This document shows positions 1-7,417 of a DNA stretch of 14,570 nucleotides, piece by piece. The position numbers and the translations under genes were made by a program. The first letter of the stretch is position 1. Each line of letters starts with the position of its first letter. Under the pieces are notes generated by a model, which worked only from the letters and a program-made list of their open reading frames with translations, did not search any database and was not told the origin of the DNA. Source of the DNA: JANDLT01 sp041743485 (GTDB lineage: Bacteria > Acidobacteriota > Blastocatellia > Pyrinomonadales > Pyrinomonadaceae); the NCBI GenBank assembly GCA_041743485.1, contig JBGTMR010000302.1, forward strand, positions 1-14,570, given 5' to 3'.

Positions 1-93
1 CGCAATTCTCGATTCGTCGGAAACGGCGACGCCGACGCGCTTCGTTCCCAAGTCCAGAGCGAGAATCCGCCCGTCAATGTTAAGCGACGCCAT
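1..93 (-). CDS. ruvX: RuvX/YqgF-family Holliday-junction resolvase-like nuclease, N-terminal fragment
   Basis: Only the first 31 codons lie in the window; the gene continues beyond base 1. The translation begins MASLNIDGRILALDLGTKRV and goes on GVAVSDESRIA. This is the N-terminal RNase H-fold strand of the YqgF/RuvX family, with the conserved Asp of the ALDLGxKRxGVAxSD motif that helps bind the catalytic metal. The family acts in the cytoplasm, in Holliday-junction resolution or in 16S rRNA 5'-end maturation. The ATG at 91-93 fits the usual short lead before the motif. The gene is divergent from the S41-family gene, with 293 bases between the two starts. The rest of the active site cannot be checked. 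The family call is firm because the motif is specific. Confidence 0.88.
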   Translation of the reverse strand, partial: MASLNIDGRILALDLGTKRVGVAVSDESRIA

Positions 94-161
94 GAATTTT
101 AGTTGCGACGTTGAAGCGATGAGTTTGTCTTAAAGGAAAACCGCAAGGAAAACCGCTTTCG

Positions 162-191
162 AGTATAACGACGAAACTTGACGGAAGCCAA
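162..191 (-). promoter_or_regulatory. Possible sigma-70-type promoter for ruvX
   Basis: On the minus strand a -10-like TATACT (162-167) follows TTGGCT by 18 bases (186-191). It lies about 70 bases upstream of the ruvX ATG and points toward it. The -10 matches the consensus at 5 of 6 positions and the -35 at 4 of 6. The inference rests on hexamers alone and is weak. Confidence 0.3.
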
Positions 192-370
192 CGGAGTAAT
201 AAGCAAAGGGCTTATACGCGCGCCTTGCGGGGTTTGATGAGCGAACGGTATCATCGCCTTAGAGTTTGAAGGTGAGTGAAAATCGATAAAAGCCGCGAGG
301 AAATTCAGTTCAAAGGGTTTGCCACGCAAGCTTTTTGGCGATACCAAACGAAGCACAAACGACGGTTTAA

Positions 371-378
371 GGACGAGG
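371..378 (+). promoter_or_regulatory. Ribosome binding site deciding the S41-family start
   Basis: The sequence GGACGAGG ends 8 bases before the ATG at 387. It supports that codon over the in-frame GTG at 276, which would put a 37-residue charged extension in front of the signal anchor. Confidence 0.6.
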
Positions 379-386
379 TAACCACA

Positions 387-1685
387 ATGTCTTTTCGCAG
401 TAAATTTCTGTTGGTTGTAATCTCCGCGACGCTCGCGCTGTACGCGGTGGTCGGCGGATTGATGTCAACGCGCGCCCAATCGCCGCGCCGCAACGATCCG
501 GGCGAACAGTTACGCATTTTTGAAAGCGTGCTGTATCACATCCAAAACGATTACGTTGACCAACCGGAGTTGGCTAAGGTGCGCGCCGGAGCATTGCGCG
601 GTCTGGCTTACGGACTCGACCCGTATTCAACATATCTGACTGCCGACCAAGTTAAACAATACCGTTCGGGTTCGGCGAGCAGCGCGACGATGATCGGGGC
701 GGAACTCTCGCAACTCGCTTCTTATCTCTACGTCATCGCTCCCGTCAAAGGCGGTCCCGCCGAGCAAGCCGGAATCCGCGCGGGCGACATCATCGAATAC
801 ATTGACGGCAAAGCGACGCGCGACATTTCACTTTACGACGCGCAGCAACTCCTAAACGGCGCGCCCGGTTCGGAAGTCAAACTGCGCGTGATACGGCAGG
901 GACCGCGCACGCTTAACTTGACGGTTAAACGCAGCGCGGTGGCGACTCCGGTCGCGGAAACACGTATCGAAGCCGACCGCATAGGGATCATTCGCGTCAA
1001 CAGTCTTGATAACGGCGAAGCGGCGGACGTGCGCGCGCGCGTCACGGAATTACAGAAACAGAACGTAACGAAAATCGTGCTTGACATGCGAAGCGTCGCG
1101 GGCGGTTCGTTGGAAGAAGCGGTCAAGGTGGCGAATCTATTCATACGCGACGGCGTTTTGGCGCAAACTATAGGACGCGGGAACAAAGCGACGAAAGTAT
1201 TCAATGCCAATCCGCGCGAAGCCATCTTCGACGGCGCGGTCGTCGCCATCGTGGACAGAGGCACGGCGGGAGCGGCGGAAGTCGTCGCTTCGGCGTTGGC
1301 TGAACGCAAACGCGGCGAAGTCGTCGGTGAGAAAACATTCGGGGCGGGCGCAGACCAGCAGTTATTCAACTTACGCGGCGGCGACGGCTTGCTTTTGACG
1401 ACGATTAAATGGGCGTCATCAACCGGCAAACCCTTCTTGGGCGAGGGAATCACCCCGACCGTTGAGGTCAAACGCCCCGAACTTGCGGATGCGATTGACC
1501 CGGAAGCCTTAACCGGAAACGACGATGATGAAGTCGCGCAACCCGCACAGGAAAACGAGCAACGCGACACGCCGACCGCGACTCCGCCGACCACACCCGC
1601 ACCATCGGAAGATTTACAGTTGAAGAAAGCCCTTGAGATTCTGCGGGCGAATCAAAGCCAAAACGCGCAACCGAAAGCCGCGTAA
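387..1685 (+). CDS. S41 (CtpA/tail-specific) protease family protein with PDZ domain, probably catalytically dead
   Basis: This 432-residue protein has a hydrophobic signal or anchor segment (about 7-27), so it should act at the membrane or in the periplasm. The N-terminal S41 region carries LDPYSTYL (78-84), the PDZ domain spans about 102-180, and the S41 core about 195-370. The tail is Pro/Thr/Glu-rich. Active S41 enzymes use the Ser of the G[ST]AS motif, a Lys 25 residues later in TFGKG, and a Gln four residues after the Lys. Here the Ser position is Gly295 (GTAGAAE), the Lys position is Ala320 (TFGAG), and Gln324 is kept. The spacing is exactly preserved, so this is substitution and not misalignment. 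The oxyanion-side motif LDMRxxAGG (232-240) remains. The fold seems intact, so I infer a pseudoprotease that may bind C-termini or act as an adaptor. A hairpin terminator follows. The family call is firm; loss of activity is likely. Confidence 0.9.
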   Translation: MSFRSKFLLVVISATLALYAVVGGLMSTRAQSPRRNDPGEQLRIFESVLYHIQNDYVDQPELAKVRAGALRGLAYGLDPYSTYLTADQVKQYRSGSASSATMIGAELSQLASYLYVIAPVKGGPAEQAGIRAGDIIEYIDGKATRDISLYDAQQLLNGAPGSEVKLRVIRQGPRTLNLTVKRSAVATPVAETRIEADRIGIIRVNSLDNGEAADVRARVTELQKQNVTKIVLDMRSVAGGSLEEAVKVANLFIRDGVLAQTIGRGNKATKVFNANPREAIFDGAVVAIVDRGTAGAAEVVASALAERKRGEVVGEKTFGAGADQQLFNLRGGDGLLLTTIKWASSTGKPFLGEGITPTVEVKRPELADAIDPEALTGNDDDEVAQPAQENEQRDTPTATPPTTPAPSEDLQLKKALEILRANQSQNAQPKAA

Positions 1686-1706
1686 AGCTTTGCGTCAAGT
1701 AAAAAC

Positions 1707-1743
1707 CGAAAGCCGCAAGTGTTTAATGCACTTGCGGCTTTCG
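1707..1743. terminator. Bidirectional hairpin terminator between convergent genes
   Basis: A perfect 15-base stem (CGAAAGCCGCAAGTG and its complement) surrounds a 7-base loop. It lies 21 bases past the S41 stop and 22 bases past the NHL-protein stop on the other strand. On the minus strand the stem is followed by GGTTTTT, which resembles a Rho-independent terminator. On the plus strand the T-tail is poor (CTATTAGG), so termination is stronger for the minus-strand unit. Confidence 0.8.
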
Positions 1744-1765
1744 CTATTAGGAAGTTCTGTTTTCT

Positions 1766-2860
1766 CTAATGGTCGCTTGCGTTTCTGCTTACACGCCAAA
1801 TAAAAACGGTCAGAGCAAGAGTACCTACGCCTACGGCAAGTAAAACATAGAGTACACTCGGCTTTGATTCGGGATAACTTACAGTGTCTCTGCCGGATAA
1901 ACTTTCACCGGCAGAGGGATTCCCATTTTCCCCGACGATTGCAAGCATCGTGACTTTACCATCCGACGATAGCTTCCGAATGCGAGGCGTGTACTTGCTT
2001 GGCGGGGTAAATCCAAATTCCAAGATGTAAAGATTGTCGTCCTTTAAGGCAACACCCGTCGGCGACCAAGGTTGTTCGGCACGCATCAAGGTGGTGCTTT
2101 TGCCATCAGGAGTAACCTTCAAAACGCGCCGATTTCCATAGTCGGCGACAAAGGCATTCCCCTGTGCATCAACCGCGATACCGAATAAGTGTGTGGGTGA
2201 GCCTCCGGCTGCCGGATTACCTGAAGCATTTTCCACTACGAGATTACGAGCTAACGCCGTCAACGTGCCGCTCATCGTCAACTTACTGACGTTCGCGCCG
2301 TGAGTAAAATACAAAGCACCTTCGCTACCGAACGCCATTCCGCCGACGCTGTACGGCACACCCTGACGGTACTCACGCGCGGCGTTTCTGTTTCCGATTA
2401 ACGCCGTAACATTGCCGTTCAGAGTTCGTTTCAAGACCAGCAGTTCACGCTCTGGGTAGTTTGTGGCGTGGTACATATTCCCGTCACGGTCTCTCCAAAT
2501 GCTTGTCCCTTCCGGCGGATTGTCAGTAGGAGCTAGAAGGTATGAGAAGCCGCCTGCGGGTGTCATCTTCCAAACGGCACTGAAAAAGCGTTGTGTCGCA
2601 GGGTCATAAGAATTCTCTGCGCCATAAAGGTTTCCGGCTTCATCTATATTCAGGTCATGCGTGTGACTGTCGCCTCCGTCTCTGATAACCGACAGCTTAC
2701 CTTGAGCGTCAATCTTCCAAACCTTTACCAAATCGCTGAAATATACTTGCCCCTGACGGTCAACCGCGATGCCCCACGCCGGATGCGCCCGCGCATCAGT
2801 AATCAGGAATATACACACCATGACGATAGCTGAAATTATGATAGCTAAAGCACGCTTCAT
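1766..2860 (-). CDS. Membrane-anchored NHL/SMP-30-like beta-propeller protein
   Basis: This 364-residue protein starts with a signal or anchor segment (about 4-24, ending DARAHP) and ends with a second hydrophobic segment (about 334-355) and a short basic tail, so the propeller most likely faces outside the cytoplasm. At least six repeats carry the NHL/gluconolactonase-like pattern of a hydrophobic strand, D.xG and Y/F-aromatic: GIAVDRQGQVYFSD near 31, LNIDEAGNLYGAE near 70, then IWRDRDGNMYHAT, GMAFGSEGALYFTH, GIAVDAQGNAFVADYG and GVALKDDNLYILE. No catalytic function can be assigned; such propellers usually bind ligands or proteins. The ATG is preceded by AAGGAAT about 8-10 bases upstream. 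It is the last gene of a tight three-gene unit, 5 bases after the previous stop, with the 1707-1743 hairpin behind it. Confidence 0.8.
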   Translation of the reverse strand: MKRALAIIISAIVMVCIFLITDARAHPAWGIAVDRQGQVYFSDLVKVWKIDAQGKLSVIRDGGDSHTHDLNIDEAGNLYGAENSYDPATQRFFSAVWKMTPAGGFSYLLAPTDNPPEGTSIWRDRDGNMYHATNYPERELLVLKRTLNGNVTALIGNRNAAREYRQGVPYSVGGMAFGSEGALYFTHGANVSKLTMSGTLTALARNLVVENASGNPAAGGSPTHLFGIAVDAQGNAFVADYGNRRVLKVTPDGKSTTLMRAEQPWSPTGVALKDDNLYILEFGFTPPSKYTPRIRKLSSDGKVTMLAIVGENGNPSAGESLSGRDTVSYPESKPSVLYVLLAVGVGTLALTVFIWRVSRNASDH

Positions 2861-2865
2861 GAATT

Positions 2866-3426
2866 TTATTCCTTCAACTGTGGAGGGTTTGTCGCGTCTT
2901 CGATTAGGGGTAACGGTAAGTTGGGTATCGCGGCAGTTTTCGTTAGGTTTTTCTTAACGTTAAAAATAAGTTGTGGACGTGTCGGCTTCGGGTGTTCACG
3001 GTAAAGGTCAGTGAACTGAAACGCACTGAAAACACGAGGGTACTCTTGACTGAGGTTTTCTTTGGCAATCAACTCTGAAATCTCATGCTTGTTGCGGAAG
3101 GACTGTTCACTAACATAATGCGGTAGATAGTAAATCATTCCGTCAAGCCACTCATCCACGACTTCCTGCGGGAGAAAACCATTTTTGAAGTAGAACAATT
3201 CTTCGTTACACAAATCAATGTACTGTTTGATCGCGCGTTGCTTTACCGCTGCATCGTCGGACTTGATGCCAGGCATAATCTTCTGGAATCTCTCTGTGCA
3301 ATTTACGATGACGGCAAAGTTAAGTTGGCTTTTATTAACTTTGAATGTGTAAGCAGCAAACACTAGGGCTGCCGCACTGACGAACGATGAGATTCCGCCT
3401 ATGATGAGCGCAATGGTTTCAGTCAT
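2866..3426 (-). CDS. Hypothetical protein with one N-terminal transmembrane segment
   Basis: This 186-residue protein of unknown function begins MTETIALIIGGISSFVSAAA. One hydrophobic helix (about 5-26) is followed by a soluble region of about 155 residues rich in aromatic and charged residues, with motifs such as IDLCNEELFYFKNGFLP and VVDEWLDGMIYYLP. It somewhat recalls small DUF4760-like membrane proteins with helical C-terminal domains, but I cannot confirm that family. The ATG at 3424-3426 is chosen over an upstream in-frame start at 3483. It gives the protein a clean N-terminal helix and lies 7 bases after the stop of the protease-TPR gene. It is clearly co-transcribed with both neighbours. 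Base composition is low: sampled 60-base lines count about 35-40 % GC against about 57 % in flanking genes. Confidence 0.72.
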   Translation of the reverse strand: MTETIALIIGGISSFVSAAALVFAAYTFKVNKSQLNFAVIVNCTERFQKIMPGIKSDDAAVKQRAIKQYIDLCNEELFYFKNGFLPQEVVDEWLDGMIYYLPHYVSEQSFRNKHEISELIAKENLSQEYPRVFSAFQFTDLYREHPKPTRPQLIFNVKKNLTKTAAIPNLPLPLIEDATNPPQLKE

Positions 3427-3433
3427 ATTTTTC

Positions 3434-4795
3434 TTATCTGTCAACAAACGCTTCGAGCAATTGCTTTGCTTGTTTCGGGTCAAGTCGTCTAAGTATTTCG
3501 TATTCTTCCAGAGCTGACTTTTTATCGCCTAAATAAAAGTACGAAACTCCAATACCATAGTGAGCAGAAGCATTGTTAGGATTCAACCGAATCTCTTGCC
3601 TAAAAGCGGTAGCCGCTTGAGCATACTGACCAGAAAGAAGATACGCATAACCAAGGCGAAGGTAAGCATCATAATGATCAGGCTCTAGCCTTGTGCATTG
3701 TAAAAGTGCATCGACCGCATCTGTATATTGTTTTGTGTGTAATAACCCTACACCTAAATGGTAAAAGGCAGCAGCCTTGTCGGGTTTAAGTTTGCTTGCT
3801 TTTCTATAATGCTCTACCGCTTTTTCTGGCTTTTTGAGACGCTCCATATAAATATATCCAGCAAATGTATGCGCGAGATTTGACATAAATCCGTCGTCAT
3901 CTTCAGGAAAGCCGATTTGTAACGCACGTTCATAAGCCGCCACCGCATCTTCATAGTTTTCAAGGCTTTTATTGATCCCTCCAAGTTCAAACCAAGCGAA
4001 AGCAAAATCAGGGTCTTCAGCTACGGCTTGCTTCATGTACACAAGTGATTGAACATAAGTCCCTTTTCTATTCAGTTTGGAAGCTTGTTTGTACAATTTT
4101 TCGGCACGAGCACGCGAAGCTGAATTATTAGCTTTAGCAGTTTTAGGCAGCGGAGCATAAGTTACGGCGGAAGGCTCAAGTGCTGCTATTCGGTCAGCCG
4201 AAATAGCGAAGTTTAAGTTTTGACCGCTTTCGTTAGCACCCACCGCAACTCCGACGACTTCGCCACGCATATTAACGACGGGACTGCCACTTGAACCCGG
4301 CGAAATCGGTGCGGTGATTTGTAAAATTTTGCCAGTGGGAAGCGTCCGCACCGAAGATACGATGCCGTCTGAAACGCTGCCTTCGAGTCCGCGTGGGCTG
4401 CCGATGACAATGACGCGCTCGCCTTCTTCCGGCAGCGTGCGTGCAACCGGAAGTGGCGGGAGTTGAGTCGAGTTCGCCGCGATTTTCAGCACAGCCAAAT
4501 CATCTTGTTCATTCGTCGTGCTGAAATCGCTCACCGGATACACGTCACCTGTTGCGGAATGAACTTCGACACGCGAAGCAATCTTGATGACATGATAGTT
4601 GGTTATCACTTGTCCCGGCGCGACACAGAAGCCGCTTCCCGTGCCGATCTTTTTGCCGTTGGCATCGTAAAGCACGACGAGTACAACCGAAGGCTTAATG
4701 CGGCGCACCAAGTTCGGCAGCGACTCTTGAGCGTGGGAGAAGGCGGATGCAACCAACACAAATATCGTTGCGAGTGTGAGGTTAAATCTTTTCAT
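3434..4795 (-). CDS. S1C (HtrA/DegP-like) serine protease fused to C-terminal TPR repeats
   Basis: This 453-residue protein has a signal peptide (about 1-22, ending FSHAQ), so it is probably exported. The trypsin-like domain spans about 25-205 and has a full catalytic triad: His68 (TNYHV), Asp99 (DDLAVL) and Ser169 (PGSSGSP). The PDZ domain usual in HtrA proteins is absent; about six TPR units follow (about 220-450), typically used for protein binding. It may cleave or hold misfolded or regulatory envelope proteins, with TPRs selecting partners. The ATG at 4793-4795 is preceded by AAGGGA at a 5-base spacing, which beats the upstream GTG-like start at 4813. The gene is 21 bases after the carboxylase stop and 7 bases before the next start. 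Oddity: the protease half is about 50-67 % GC and the TPR half about 38-43 % on sampled lines, suggesting a fusion of different origins. Confidence 0.9.
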   Translation of the reverse strand: MKRFNLTLATIFVLVASAFSHAQESLPNLVRRIKPSVVLVVLYDANGKKIGTGSGFCVAPGQVITNYHVIKIASRVEVHSATGDVYPVSDFSTTNEQDDLAVLKIAANSTQLPPLPVARTLPEEGERVIVIGSPRGLEGSVSDGIVSSVRTLPTGKILQITAPISPGSSGSPVVNMRGEVVGVAVGANESGQNLNFAISADRIAALEPSAVTYAPLPKTAKANNSASRARAEKLYKQASKLNRKGTYVQSLVYMKQAVAEDPDFAFAWFELGGINKSLENYEDAVAAYERALQIGFPEDDDGFMSNLAHTFAGYIYMERLKKPEKAVEHYRKASKLKPDKAAAFYHLGVGLLHTKQYTDAVDALLQCTRLEPDHYDAYLRLGYAYLLSGQYAQAATAFRQEIRLNPNNASAHYGIGVSYFYLGDKKSALEEYEILRRLDPKQAKQLLEAFVDR

Positions 4796-4816
4796 AACAA
4801 TCCCTTTCACCAAGAA

Positions 4817-6382
4817 TCAAAGTGGAATGTTGCCGTGCTTTTTCGGCGGGTTGGTGTCGCGCTTATTCGCTAGAAGTCTGAGGGCGCGAATGAGTTTCGG
4901 GCGCGTGGCGGCTGGTTCGATTACTTCGTCTATGAAGCCGCGTTCGGCAGCGATGTATGGATTGGCGAAGCGGTCTTCGAGTTGTTTGATTTTAGCGGCG
5001 CGGGTCTCGTCATCGGCGTTCTTCAACTCGTTTCGATAGAGAATGCCGACCGCGCCTTGCGCCCCCATTACAGCAATCTCCGCCGTCGGATACGCGAAGT
5101 TGATGTCTGTGCGTATGTGTTTGGAAGCCATGACGCAGTACGCCCCGCCGTAGGCTTTGCGAGTGATGACGGTGATTTTCGGGACGGTCGCTTCGGCAAA
5201 CGCATAAAGGAGTTTCGCGCCGTGGCGTATGATGCCGCCGTGTTCCTGCGCGACGCCGGGCAGAAAGCCGGGAACATCCTCAAACGTGATAAGCGGGATA
5301 TTGAAGCAATCACAGAAGCGCACGAAGCGCGCGGCTTTAACGGAAGCGTCTATGTCTAAGACTCCGGCGAGATAAGCGGGTTGGTTGGCGACGATGCCGA
5401 CGCTCATTCCGTCGAGGCGCGCGAAGCCGGTGACGATGTTGCCCGCGTGGTGTTCCTGCGTCTCGAAAAAGTAAGCATCGTCAACTACGAGTCTGATAAC
5501 GTCTCGGATGTCATACGGTTGATTTGAATCCTTTGGAACAATGTCGTTGAGCTTGATTTCGCGGCGTGTGGGGGAATCGGTTGTCGGGCGACGCGGTGGG
5601 TCGTCCATGTTGTTTGAAGGAATGAAGGACAGGAGTTCCCGCACAAGTTGTAAGGCATGTTGGTCGCTATCGGCGGCGAAGTGCGCGACGCCGGAGACGC
5701 GGTTATGTGTGTCGGCTCCGCCTAAAGTTTCTTTCGTGACTTCTTCGTGGGTGACTGTGCGAATTACGTCGGGACCTGTGATGAACATGTAGGACGTGTC
5801 GCGCACCATGATGTTGAAATCGGTGATGGCGGGAGAATAGACCGCCCCGCCCGCGCAGGGTCCCATGATGCAGGAGATTTGGGGGACGACGCCGGAAGCA
5901 AGTGTGTTACGAAGGAAGATGTCGGCATAGCCGCCGAGACTGACGACGCCCTCTTGTATGCGCGCTCCGCCGGAATCGTTCAAGCCGATGATGGGCGCGC
6001 CGATTTTCATCGCCATATCCATGACCTTGATGATTTTCGCGGCGTGCGTTTCGGAGAGCGAACCGCCGAAGACGGTGAAGTCTTGCGCGAAGACGAACAC
6101 TTGCCGCCCTTCAATCGTGCCGTGTCCGCAGACTACACCGTCGCCCGGATAGAGTTGTTCTTCCATACCGAAATCCTGTGAACGATGGACGACGAGTTTG
6201 TCGAACTCCTCGAAACTGTCGTCATCAAGCAGGAAGGCGATGCGTTCGCGCGCGGTTAATTTGCCGTCGGCATGTTGGCGGTCAATGCGTGCCTGACCGC
6301 CGCCGAATTCCGCCGCTTCGGAGCGTTGGCGTAAAAGTTCGAGTTTGGATTGGGCGTTAAGGGTTTCAGGCTTGGGTGTCAT
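4817..6382 (-). CDS. pccB: Acyl-CoA (propionyl-CoA) carboxylase, carboxyltransferase beta subunit
   Basis: This 521-residue protein matches the usual length of PccB-type carboxyltransferase subunits and shows the two-crotonase layout. The N-terminal half has the LTARERI region and FAQDFTVFGGSLSE (about 98-111), GLNDSGGARIQEGV and GPCAGGAVYSPAITDF, which shape the acyl-CoA and oxyanion sites. The C-terminal half has FEDVPGFLPGVAQEHGGIIRHGAK and the MGAQGAVGILYR motif, and the protein ends with the family-typical NPPKKHGNIPL. It transfers carboxyl from biotin to propionyl-CoA or a related acyl-CoA in the cytoplasm, giving methylmalonyl-CoA. A close alternative is the carboxyltransferase subunit of methylmalonyl-CoA decarboxylase; sequence alone does not separate them. 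No biotin carboxylase or biotin-carrier gene is nearby, so partners must lie elsewhere. The ATG lacks a clear Shine-Dalgarno sequence. Confidence 0.93.
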   Translation of the reverse strand: MTPKPETLNAQSKLELLRQRSEAAEFGGGQARIDRQHADGKLTARERIAFLLDDDSFEEFDKLVVHRSQDFGMEEQLYPGDGVVCGHGTIEGRQVFVFAQDFTVFGGSLSETHAAKIIKVMDMAMKIGAPIIGLNDSGGARIQEGVVSLGGYADIFLRNTLASGVVPQISCIMGPCAGGAVYSPAITDFNIMVRDTSYMFITGPDVIRTVTHEEVTKETLGGADTHNRVSGVAHFAADSDQHALQLVRELLSFIPSNNMDDPPRRPTTDSPTRREIKLNDIVPKDSNQPYDIRDVIRLVVDDAYFFETQEHHAGNIVTGFARLDGMSVGIVANQPAYLAGVLDIDASVKAARFVRFCDCFNIPLITFEDVPGFLPGVAQEHGGIIRHGAKLLYAFAEATVPKITVITRKAYGGAYCVMASKHIRTDINFAYPTAEIAVMGAQGAVGILYRNELKNADDETRAAKIKQLEDRFANPYIAAERGFIDEVIEPAATRPKLIRALRLLANKRDTNPPKKHGNIPL

Positions 6383-6570
6383 AAAGGGTGTTAATGGCGA
6401 TTAGTAAATAGTGAATAGCAAAGACAAATGTTCGTTTGGCACAGGCGAGCCTTGTTTTCAAATCTACCTTGATTGTGAGCGATTACGTTATGAGCGATAC
6501 TTTATAGAGAATTGGTTTTGAAATTAAAGGAAAGAAGCAAGTTGAAAACGACTCGCTATCTACACGACAT
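6383..6570. other. Intergenic region upstream of the carboxylase gene
   Basis: These 188 bases separate the ABC permease stop from the pccB start, so they may hold the pccB promoter, though no convincing -35/-10 pair was found. TGAGCGAT occurs twice, at 6476-6483 and 6491-6498, a 15-base spacing that could be an operator; this is speculative. A short heptamer repeat lies at 6402-6418. Confidence 0.4.
6402..6418. repeat. Two-copy heptamer repeat (TAGTRAA)
   Basis: TAGTAAA (6402-6408) is followed directly by TAGTGAA (6409-6415) and a partial TAG. The array is short and could be chance, but it resembles in period the two longer heptamer arrays around hslU. Confidence 0.45.
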
Positions 6571-7383
6571 CTACACAACCATGCGGCGACGCAAAGAGCG
6601 TAAAGCCCACTCCGCGCAGATAAACGCAGTTAATGCCAAATAGAGAAACTCAAGGGCATGGCGCGGGGCGAGTGTGCCGGTTAGAAAAGCGCGTGAGATG
6701 TCAATCGCGCTGGTTAAAGGGATCGCCCACGAGATGATGCGGAAAGTGTTTGGTAAGACATCAACCGGAAACCACACGCCGCACAGGAAAATCACGGAAA
6801 AATACAGGGCGATATAGAGATTATAAGAATCTATATCGCGGACATGCGCCGTGACGCCGAGCGACAGGGAAGCGATAAAGAACGCCCCGAAGATGAGCGG
6901 GATGACGGCAAGCACGCCGAGCGGGGTGGTCGCCGCACCGAAGATGTAAAGCACTACGAGAATGATAAACGAATCAACAAGAGCTTTGGTGGTCGCAAAC
7001 GCGAGTTCGGCGAAGGCGAGCGATTCGACTTCGACGGGAGTGGCTAAAATCGCGTCGAAAGTTGATTGATAAACCATGCGAAAGTACGCGCTGTAAGTCG
7101 TCTCGAACAGGGCGCGTGAAATCACCGCGAAGCACAACACGCCCGCTCCGACGAACGCGAGATACGGCACGCCCGCGACCTGCGAAGCGATAAGCGAGCC
7201 TATTCCCCAACCGAAAGCGAACACCATGAATACGGGTTCGATTAAAGGGGCGACCAACTGCATCTTCCACAGGCGAAGATAAACTTCCAAGTGTCTGCGC
7301 CACACCGCGAACACGTCCGCGAGATTGACGCGGGCGAGGGCAAGTGGGGGTTGTGCGTGGTTAGCTTCAGACGCGGTGTTCAT
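6571..7383 (-). CDS. ABC-2 type transporter permease, NodJ-like
   Basis: This 270-residue integral membrane protein has about six hydrophobic segments. The first, LVAPLIEPVFMVFAFGWGIG (about 43-62), matches the NodJ/ABC-2 pattern, and later segments (around 155-200 and 190-220) include the region ending CGVWFPVDVLP before the last helices. The C-terminus is short and basic (SLRRRMVV). ABC-2 permeases of this type export lipids, polysaccharides, lipo-oligosaccharides or drugs; the substrate is unknown. Its ATPase partner is encoded upstream, with the DUF402 gene between them. A 204-bp inverted-repeat element fills the 245-base gap to that gene, so translation of this permease starts right after a large RNA hairpin. 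No good Shine-Dalgarno sequence precedes the ATG. Function as half of a NodI/NodJ-like exporter is an inference from family and context. Confidence 0.9.
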   Translation of the reverse strand: MNTASEANHAQPPLALARVNLADVFAVWRRHLEVYLRLWKMQLVAPLIEPVFMVFAFGWGIGSLIASQVAGVPYLAFVGAGVLCFAVISRALFETTYSAYFRMVYQSTFDAILATPVEVESLAFAELAFATTKALVDSFIILVVLYIFGAATTPLGVLAVIPLIFGAFFIASLSLGVTAHVRDIDSYNLYIALYFSVIFLCGVWFPVDVLPNTFRIISWAIPLTSAIDISRAFLTGTLAPRHALEFLYLALTAFICAEWALRSLRRRMVV

Positions 7384-7417
7384 GATGTGATTAAAAATGG
7401 CGCGTGCTTATCAATGG

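Larger units (their letters stand above)
94..386. other. Intergenic region between divergent ruvX and S41-family gene
   Basis: These 293 bases hold the start regions of two divergent genes. A 12-base unit, AAGGAAAACCGC, occurs twice in direct tandem at 133-144 and 145-156. On the plus strand TTGCGG (225-230) and TATCAT (249-254, spacer 18) could be a weak promoter for the S41 gene. A GTG at 276 opens the S41 frame, but the translated stretch is basic and not family-like. No RNA gene was recognised. Confidence 0.5.

Noticed and set aside
99..356. 85-residue minus-strand open frame upstream of ruvX
   Set aside because: No recognisable motif or ribosome site, and the sequence overlaps the divergent promoter region; a non-coding spacer is more likely.
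276..386. N-terminal extension of the S41 protein from a GTG
   Set aside because: The added 37 residues are highly charged, precede a clear signal anchor and lack a ribosome site, while the ATG at 387 has one.
833..1594. 253-residue minus-strand open frame
   Set aside because: It lies wholly inside the S41-family gene in another frame, with Ser/Arg/Ala-rich translation and no family motif; it is a shadow of high-GC coding sequence.
5747..6181. 144-residue plus-strand open frame with acidic composition
   Set aside because: It is the antisense of the carboxylase gene, whose protein motifs are unambiguous over the same bases.
6421..6560. Promoter for the carboxylase gene based on TATAAA near 6510
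   Set aside because: No -35-like hexamer lies at an acceptable distance on the minus strand.
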